Assembly (NCBI GenBank): GCA_958299035.1
Contig: CATQJL010000112.1
Span: 12,128,880 to 12,192,879 of the forward strand
Reading direction: 5' to 3'
Length of the DNA: 64,000 nt
Source of the DNA: Cylicocyclus nassatus
Taxonomy: Eukaryota; Nematoda; Chromadorea; Rhabditida; Strongylidae
Shown here: piece after piece, positions 56,626 through 64,000 of the stretch
Layout of the letters: each line of letters starts with the position of its first letter
How positions within the stretch are numbered: position 1 is the first letter of the stretch
Notes under the pieces: generated by a model
Databases searched by the model: none
What the model was told of the DNA's origin: nothing
The model's input: only the letters and a program-made list of their open reading frames with translations
Position numbers and translations under genes: made by a program

Positions 56626-57476
56626 GGCCGGTAGTAAACCCCCATTCATCTCAGGTGACTTGAGATGAATCATTCAGAAGAACTTCCTCGGGCGACCCTA
56701 ATCCCGCCCACCTTCCCGTGCTTTAGGATAGTCAGTTCAACAGTCAGAAGATTGTCTGGTCAAGTGTCACAGTCAGTTCACCAGAACGCCACTTATCCGA
56801 GGTTGAATTTTAGGGTGACCCGAGAGAAATAGTGTGCTTAAGAGGAGGATCAGACAAATTTCCCGTAAGTTGCTCGTGAGTAACTTACGGGACAATCTAG
56901 CCCACGTATTCTTGCGGTGCAAAACTCCCAAAATTGCACGTTTTCGGCGGCCTAAATAGGATAGGATCGATGAACAGCTGATTGCGGCGAAAAAACGAGA
57001 AAACAGGATTTTTTGGATTTCTTCTTTTTTTCAAAGCTTGACTGCGTTTTTCCTTCAAAAACTGCTTGAAACAAGGATTTTTGATTTTTTTCAGTTTGCT
57101 CTATGTTCAAAAATTCTCGTTTTCTATGAATTTCTCGCCAAAATGTGGTAGTTTTGTTTCATCCATCGTTCGCTTGGCGATATCTTTGACAGCGGTCGCC
57201 ATCGATTTTTCTCGATAGCGGCCGCTATCAAAGATTGTCAAAAATCTGCCACTAGCCGGCTTTGAACCATGGACATTCTCATTGAAACCCATGCACTTAG
57301 CCTCTCGACCACACCACTCAAGGGTGTTGATTATTTAAGAACGCACAAGATTTTTGGATGTGAAAAGCGATCCGAATCCGGATCGATGGCTCACCGGATG
57401 CCGGACTGAGGCGCTCTACGTTCAACGTAGGCCCGCCCCCAGCCGAGTTGGGCTGAGAGGGGGTTTACTACGGGCC
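56626..57476. mobile_element. 851-bp GGCCSGTAGTAAA-type element (copy 2), AAA duplication, with tRNA-like block
   Basis: Ends GGCCGGTAGTAAACCCCC and TTTACTACGGGCC, flanked by AAA (56623-56625, 57477-57479). Same internal order as copy 1 at 44742: palindromic TCAGGTGACTTGAGATGA block, CCCGTAAGTT/AACTTACGGG hairpin, GATAGCGG/CCGCTATC hairpin, and a tRNA-like block (57258-57311). No transposase. Copies are diverged but colinear throughout, so the whole architecture is a family property. Confidence 0.88.
57258..57311 (-). promoter_or_regulatory. tRNA-like A/B boxes inside a GGCCC element (copy 2)
   Basis: On the minus strand, TGGTCGAGAGG (A-box-like) and, 32 bp later, GGTTCAAAGCC (weaker B box), colinear with copy 1. 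The B box has lost consensus bases, so present activity is doubtful. Confidence 0.55.
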
Positions 57477-57607
57477 AAAGTTTTGTGATGCTTCTCCGTT
57501 TCTCCGGACGTTCAACCCTAAAGAAAAAATTATATTTACGATACTAATTTGAACTTTCTCAAATAAAATCCCAATCACTCAAACAGAAACAAGTTACTCA
57601 TGGGCAT

Positions 57608-58294
57608 ATCTTATATATAAAGCTGAATGTCTGTATGTCTGTATGTCTGTCTGTCTGTCTGTATGTCTGTACGTATGTTCCGAATAGAAAATTTCATTTC
57701 TGAACCGATCTGGACCAAACCTGGCACACACACTTCGGACCCCGGCGGGTGTCATAGGCTACTTTTCGTCATCGATCAATATCGATTTTATCGATTTTTT
57801 GCAAAATTTGAGCTACGGGGCTGGGAGTTGGCTCAGGGGGGGGGGTAATCGAGCATGCTGATTACGAATATAATAATGACAGGACCGGGCGGAGTCGGGT
57901 AAGTCAACTAGTAACCCATATAAGCGATTCACAAAAATTTCGCGATTTTTTCTCTTTCCCCTCGGCCCCGTCTCTTACGATCCTATCACCTGCGTGACAA
58001 TTTGTGAAAACACCTACCCGGCTCCGCCCGGCCCTGTCATTATTATATTCGTAATCAGCATGCTCGATTACCCCCCTGCGCCAACTCCCAGCCCCGTAGC
58101 TCAAATTTTGCGAAAAATCGATAAAATCGATATCGATCGATGACGAAAAGTAGCCTATGACACCCGCCGGGGCCCGAAGTGTATGTGTGCCAAGTTTGGT
58201 ACAAATCGGTTCAGAAATGGAATTTTCTATTCGGAACATACGTACATACATACAGACAGACAGACAAACAGACATTTAGCTTTATATATAAGAT
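57608..58294. repeat. inverted pair of the TATATATAAG/GTCT repeat family
   Basis: Left arm from ATCTTATATATAAAGCTGAA at 57608 through (GTCT)n to about 57900, and right arm about 58015-58294 as its inverse, with a ~115-bp unique spacer. Arms match those at 1504-1976, including GAGCATGCTGATTAC and GCCCCGTAGCTCAAATTTTG. Frames through both arms are artefacts. The ends lie within TATATAAGAT. Confidence 0.88.
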
Positions 58295-58690
58295 GGTCAG
58301 AAAACAAAGTAGCCAATCCAAACAAGCTGCATATATTAGACGCGACATAAAATGCTGACTTTGAATCGTACTCCACATCTGCTATGCGCGCAGAGTTGAT
58401 TGAGCCTTCAAAAACCGTTATTTTGTTAAGAAATTATGCTTGCAAAGCGCAAATTCGGCAGGACAGAGCCATGTTTGGCTTAATGCTGGGCCAAATCATG
58501 CAGTTAGCTTTTGTATATATATCTGAATCTAAAGTGAGACAAAAGTGCAACAATGTCAATATCGCAATTTTTACGTGCGACTTTTTCCAATAAAACTGCT
58601 CATAAGTTTACCCATAAAGCTAAGCGGAAACGGAACACAGATTCAAAATCAGTGTTGAATGCTGCTTCGAAGGCAGGCAACTTATCTGGA
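58295..58690. other. no gene recognised
   Basis: Unassigned; nothing supportable. Confidence 0.45.
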
Positions 58691-58905
58691 TTGGCCACTT
58701 CGACTTCTGACCATTCCCTGTAACCTATCTGTAGAAGGGCTAGGAGACCTCTATGAACTCACACTACTATATTCCTTTCAGGCAAGAGAGTGCCAAATTT
58801 TATTTTCAATGTGGTTCACATTTCCACTATATAATTCCATGGGAAAAATTAGGACGGATTAAACAAAACATATGTAGAATGTAGGAATTGTAAGCTATCA
58901 ATTGA
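58691..58905. repeat. dispersed repeat, inverted copy of 48524-48893
   Basis: Shorter partner of the repeat at 48.5 kb, ending in the GGAATTGTAAGCTATC block that forms one arm of the hairpin at 58885-58923. Confidence 0.8.
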
Positions 58906-58923
58906 CTCGATAGCTTACAATTC
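58885..58923. repeat. perfect 15-bp hairpin, 9-nt loop
   Basis: GAATTGTAAGCTATC and GATAGCTTACAATTC around AATTGACTC. Confidence 0.93.
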
Positions 58924-59047
58924 TCATGTGAAAAAATTCTCTCGTTAATAAAGCAAAATCGGAGAGCGCTGCACAAATCTACAAAAAACCTGCCACGCTT
59001 TTAGTAGACGATGTCACGCGTGTTCTTTTATAACATAGTTTCATCTC

Positions 59048-59076
59048 TCTAGAAAGAAAATATTATTCTTTCTAGA
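59048..59076. repeat. perfect 11-bp hairpin, 7-nt loop
   Basis: TCTAGAAAGAA and TTCTTTCTAGA around AATATTA. Confidence 0.88.
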
Positions 59077-59475
59077 TTCTCTTTCTAATGGAATTATTTG
59101 TATTAAGCCCACTGATCGTGTGTTTTTTTATAAATCGCGCTGCACAAACAACGTGCTCTGTCAATTCGAGTTCCATTGTGATTCGATTGCAGCGTCCGAG
59201 CAGCTTTAGCAACCTCCGCAAATCATAAAAAAGTACGGTAAATCAAACTGAATTCAGTGCTCAAAGGCGGTCTTTTTACACGCTTTTGAACAAAAACTTG
59301 AGGTGTAAGTGGATTTGCGGCCCGCCCAATTGAATAAAATTAGTATATAGTGCCTGTCACGCTCTAGTTCGACAGCCCGGATAAGTTTTTTGAAATATGG
59401 AAGTAGAGTATCTATTGCCAATCATATCACAATATTTACTTTTGTGGCCTTATCTACTTATTAGTAATGCAGATT

Positions 59476-59516
59476 GCATGTTCTTGGGACTCCTAACAAA
59501 AGTCCCAAGAACATGC
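59476..59516. repeat. perfect 16-bp hairpin, 9-nt loop
   Basis: GCATGTTCTTGGGACT and AGTCCCAAGAACATGC around CCTAACAAA. Confidence 0.93.
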
Positions 59517-60089
59517 GACCTCTTTTGAATCACTTGTTTAATTTATCTTCTTTTTCCACCAGAGATCATGGTAGATTGTAAAATGGGATCAGAAGTGACT
59601 ATTCATATTAATGCTAGGTGACTCTACCGTGTTTCTTTATTTAGGGTAAGAGCTCAATGAAAGAGAATCACAAGAGGAAATTTGATGTTGAGCCGTAGGT
59701 AGTAAAATAATCTTTGTCAAACGCTTTGCAGCTTCAGATTTCTCTTCTCGCAAAAAGAATTTCAGAACTTGTCTTGTGCAGTGGCTGCAAAGCTTTTTAT
59801 ATTGACGCCATACTTTACGGCTAATACACAGATATGGAGTGATGGAACACATGATTATCTTTCAGGGCGGACGGTAATATTTTTCATTAATCTTTCTCAT
59901 TTCCATGTTTTTTGCCGTAGATTTGCAGAGACCATTGAAAAAGAGTAAGTTGTATTTGTAACAGTGTATACAAAATCTTAATTTTCGTTTACAAACAAGC
60001 CTGGTAGGGGTGGCACATATGTCTAGTTAGATTCGAGCACTAGTGCGCGTTCCATTATTAGTCAAATACTTATTACTATATTACAAAAA
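59517..60089. other. no gene recognised
   Basis: Unassigned AT-rich DNA before the large foldback. Confidence 0.45.
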
Positions 60090-63000
60090 TATATTGAGGA
60101 TTCTAGAAAACTTCTTTAAATGGTCACTTGTGCTTCGCTTGCAAAATCCTCTAGGAAATGACGGGCTGTGCTGACCTGAACCAAGGTTACAATTAATTAG
60201 CGGATGTTTTTTTCTTCGAGCAGAAATCACTGAGCCTCCTTCCAACAGCGGACTGTACATAATCTTGTTGAATGGAAGCTCGCGCAATGTTCATTGCAAT
60301 ATAGATAATACGGTAAGACACAATACTTTGCCTCAAAGCTTGAATTTGCCTCTTCGGAGTCTTTTATGCGGTGCTCGAAGCTGTGCATTGCCGCTCAGCT
60401 TGTCAAGATTTTGTGAAAGATTTTGATATACCGAACAAATTTACTCTCAAAAATGTAGAAGGGCAGTTGGACTGAAAGGAAGGCTTCTCAACGCACAATC
60501 TCTTACAAAACTAAGCTTTACGGAAGGCTTGAAATCACATGGAAAAAATAGAAAATCAGAAGTAGTAAAAGTAGGGTCTATTCCAGATTTTGAGATCAAG
60601 TTATTTCAAACCAACAGAAAATGGATTTATATTTCCTTCATAACTGATTATTGTTTTAGGTTGGTGCAAAAAAAAACGTCCGATTTTCGAAGCTTTTTTC
60701 AGGGCAACTTTTTTTCCAACAAAACATCTTCTTTGAAATACACGTGACAAATCATTGAGAAGCCATTTCTATGCTTTATCCAATGTTAGTTGAAGCGAGA
60801 TTCCAACCTCATCTCTTATGAGGCTGACTAATTAACCGCATCCAAATTCAGAATTTTATCGCATTCACTTTTCTGGCCAAAATTCGACGCTTATGAATAG
60901 CGCTTTTTCGAAAATTTTGCTATTGTATGTAATAGAAATTGATCACATTATGCATACTTAACTTCTTTTTGAAGTTATTCAGACTGGGAGATCGGCGCCC
61001 CAACATGGGTGTCCGTTGCGGTCATTTCATGACCCATAAACTTCTTTTGAAGGAGACAGTTGCCGAAGCTTGCTCAATACAGTAAGCCTAAGGCTAGGGC
61101 ATTCTCTGGCAGTTTTTGCAAAAACATGCAACTGTTCAGTACTTAGAAAACCAGAACTCGTACTTTGTTCAAATTCTTTTTAGTGTTTTTTTTTGTACTA
61201 CTGGCTCGTGGCTATAAGCATTCATACTAACTAACTTTGAAGGAATTTATAAATTCTCAAAAATAACGTTTTAGAAATGAACCTTTTTTGTTTTTCAACC
61301 CACATTTTTCTGCTCGTTTGTGATGTCTGTACTAAATGTGTGCTGTATTGCAAAAGGTTTGCTGCTTCTGATAATCGTTATCGCTTGCAGAAAGGTGGAT
61401 TTTTCCGAAAGTTATAGCGTGTTGTGAGAATTTGCAAAACGGCCATCATTTTTGCACCAACCTAATACAAATAATACGAGTTAGGTATGCATCACAAATT
61501 TCAAGGTTCTTGAGTTTCGTTATCTCCTAGCTGTTTCGGCTCATGTAGCTCGTGTATGGACTTTTTTTCAGTTTGGAAAGCTCTTAGGTCAAAGGTACTT
61601 TTCAAATGGCTCCTCTAGCATTCGTAAGAGCATGTGCGGTGGTTCCACTGCTTTCTTTTGGAACGACCTTTCCGAAAGAAGTCATGATCGTTTGAAAGTC
61701 CAATTTTCCAAGCTTCAAGTAACATAAAATTAGCGGCGGATTTCCACTGACTGTGTTCCTTTCTTATAATGAATAAAATTGGTACAGCATTGGTACATTT
61801 GTACCAACAACATTAGTAACAAGAACAACAAAATTGGTACATTTCAAACTTGAGAAACATACACACTTGTACAATATTACACATACGATTGCGGTAATTG
61901 CAAGAAGTGGCCCAAAAGTCTTCCAACAATTCCCGCTTCCAGTGGCAAAAGTTGCTGTGCAACATTCTTAACTTGATGCATTAGGAGTAAATAGAATAGT
62001 AGGTTCTGCAGTCTTTACAATCTCAAGTCATATCGGAAGTGATATCATCGTATTTACAAGTTTCGTGTGCTGTGCTTACTTTAGCTTTTTAGAGAGTATT
62101 TCAAGGATGTTAGGCATACAACAAGGCATTCGATCATTATAAGCCATCACTCGAACAGTATCCGACTGCATTTCAGGCTTTATCAATTCGCTTGCATTTG
62201 GATCTTAGCTCTCTGATGAGCACTTGATGATACATTGGTTTCATTGACTACCTTCTAAAGTTTATACTATTCAAAAAATAAAAGGTCGACAATACTTCTT
62301 GCAAGTATGCACTAAACGCCTTCGAAACCAGTTGGTGCTGTTTATTGATTATTTTATTGTTCAATCAAAAGCAAGCACCCGATTTTGTGCACTCTAACGC
62401 ATCTGATCCTCATTGGCCTGAATGTAGTAAGGTCATGGACTAAACTTGAATTTGTCCAATTTCGCAGCCATTCAAACTTTCCCTTTGTTATTTTTTCTTC
62501 ATGCTCAGCCGTTCAGCTCTCCTTCGGATAGTCATAGACGATTTCTTTATATGATTTCACACTCCGCTGTCATTCCTAAAGAGATATCATACTTGGTCCG
62601 CTCGGTCTCTTTCGACACACCATAAAATTTTCTGCCTCATGTCTTGGTATTGAGAAGATCAAAAACCTAAGTGAAAATTTGCAAGAAAAAAAGATTCAAA
62701 TCGTTATGATCGAAATTTTTCATTGAGTAACAAGATAAAAAGTAATAAGTACTAATACCTTTGCCACCAATACACTCATATTTGGCTTAGATCTTCCAAT
62801 TCTTGGTATTCATATGTTATGTTGGAGGCCTTCTTTGATTGTGAATGAATGCAGTGTTTATTTGAAACAGCATCATATGAATAACATATGAATAACAAAG
62901 AAACTCATTTACGACATAAAAGTAGGATGCAACGCCGCTTCATAGGACGCCCTAGCATTCATTTTTTGCAAACCAAGGTATCGGAGTGACTGCAGGGGAA

Positions 63001-64000
63001 GCTATTTTGGTCGTACCCTTTCCATATGGCTCCTATACCCTTCTGAGGAACATTGGATGCTGTACAAAAACACTCAAAAGTGGAGTATCAATGTTGGATC
63101 AGTTCATTCATTATAAGAAGCACAGTTAGTGGAAATTCACAGAGGTGTCTTGTAGAGGTTTTCAAAAATATGCCTAAAGCTTGGAAAATCGGACATTCAA
63201 ACGATCATAGCTTCTCTCGGATCGTTCCGCAAAAAAATCAAAGCGGTGAAACCATTGCACAATGCACTTGAGAGTGCTAGAGAAGCCATCTGAAAAGTCA
63301 TTCGACCTGAAGGCTTTTCATGTAAGCTAAAAAAAATTCCGTACGCGAAAATGCTACATTAGGGGAAACAGCTAGAGCCCTGATATTTGTGGTGTATGTC
63401 TGATTTATATTATTATGTACAATAATCAGGGATGAAAGATAAATCCAATTTCTGTTCTTCTGAGATGATTGATTGTAGATTTTGGAACAGACCCTGCTGT
63501 TTGGTACTTCTGATTATTTCCAGAGTTTTCACATGACTTCATGACACAGGCTTTCCGTGAAGAGTGTTTTTGACATGACATGAAAGTTCAATTTTTTGGG
63601 GCTTAGTCAGAATCGTGCATTGCGACGCCCTTCTTCTTACTTCAACTGCACTTCTTTTTTGAGAGTAAATTTTATTCAATACATATCAAAAAGCAGAAGT
63701 TTTTGAAGAAAATCTCGGGAAACTTTGTGAGCGGCAGTGCACAGCTTCGCGCACTGCACTAGAAGACTCCGAAGAGGCAAATGTCAAGCTTCGAGAAAAA
63801 CTATTGTGTTACCTACTATTCATGCTGCAAAGAACATTGCGCGAGCTTCCATTCAACAAAATTATGTACAATCCGCAGTTGGAAAAAACCTCCGTGTTTT
63901 TTGTTTGAAGAAAAGACATCTGCTAACTAATTGTAACTCGTTGGTTCCAGTTAGCACAGTCCGTAATTTCCTAAAGGTTTCGCAAGCGAAACACAAGTGA
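60090..64000. mobile_element. large degenerate foldback (about 3.9 kb or more), truncated by the window edge
   Basis: Left-arm blocks 60120-60500 and 61470-61780 pair in inverted order with 63615-64000 and 63080-63440. Shared blocks include CACTTGTGCTTCGCTTGC, TGAATGGAAGCTCGCGCAATG, AAATTTACTCTCAAAAA, CTAGCTGTTTC, ATGATCGTTTGAA and TCCAAGCTT. The centre (61847-62862) holds a copy of the segment at 43-45.6 kb. Arms are heavily diverged with large indels. No transposase is recognised; a frame at 63737-64000 does not match the opposite arm in protein terms. The right end is probably just beyond 64000. Confidence 0.75.
61847..62862 (+). repeat. duplicated segment, copy B (partner 43289-45658)
   Basis: Collinear with copy A without its two inserted elements. 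At about 62276 the sequence runs through where copy A has the TTAA element, and at about 62798 through where copy A has the GGCCC element, so this copy preserves both pre-insertion sites. Confidence 0.88.

Noticed and set aside
57627..58275. Frames rich in SVCLSV in the second palindrome
   Set aside because: Same tandem-repeat artefact as at 1.6-2.1 kb.
63737..64000. 87-codon frame at the window end
   Set aside because: It lies in a foldback arm; the opposite arm does not keep the frame, so it is not coding.

Overview
The window looks like intergenic DNA from a nematode, probably a parasitic species; this is inference from the repeat families. It is AT-rich and intron-scale. I found no convincing host protein gene, rRNA or canonical tRNA. 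Nearly everything recognisable is mobile DNA: three RTE-clade LINE copies, one CR1-like LINE, one BEL/Pao LTR retroelement carrying a Gn/Gc-like (phlebovirus-type) envelope region of the kind known from nematode Cer elements, and many non-autonomous inverted-repeat (foldback/MITE) DNA elements. All retroelement reading frames are broken.

Layout. 1-2.6 kb: unassigned sequence, a ~0.4 kb near-perfect palindrome and a 40-bp tandem duplication. 2.6-7.1 kb: degenerate RTE LINE (+), split a few codons before its stop by a 1.56-kb Tc1-like foldback element. 7.1-21.9 kb: no genes, but foldback elements at 9.4-10.2 kb, 11.0-11.7 kb and 19.0-20.4 kb, and TTCGAATA-rich tracts. 22.0-25.3 kb: near-complete RTE LINE (-) bounded by a 20-bp target duplication, whose 5' terminus is a tRNA-like module. 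25.3-30.4 kb: no genes, one 360-bp palindromic element. 30.4-42.1 kb: a second copy of that RTE family (-), split by an 8.9-kb BEL/Pao element (+) with two LTRs and a 5-bp target duplication. 43.3-45.7 kb: a segment duplicated at 61.8-62.9 kb; the 43-kb copy has gained a TTAA-flanked element and a GGCCC-ended element. 45.7-47.9 kb: Tc1-like foldback element containing a nested GGCCC-ended foldback element. 50.3-54.5 kb: CR1-like LINE (+). 55.6-58.3 kb: three inverted-repeat elements. 58.9-59.5 kb: three short-loop perfect hairpins. 60.1-64.0 kb: a large degenerate foldback continuing off the window.

The pieces do not form a cellular pathway. They record successive insertions, several of which can be ordered: RTE then BEL; RTE then Tc1-like element; Tc1-like foldback then GGCCC element; duplicated segment then two DNA elements. 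The most unusual signals are tRNA-type A/B-box modules in two unrelated mobile families, and a BEL element with almost identical LTRs but a heavily broken interior.
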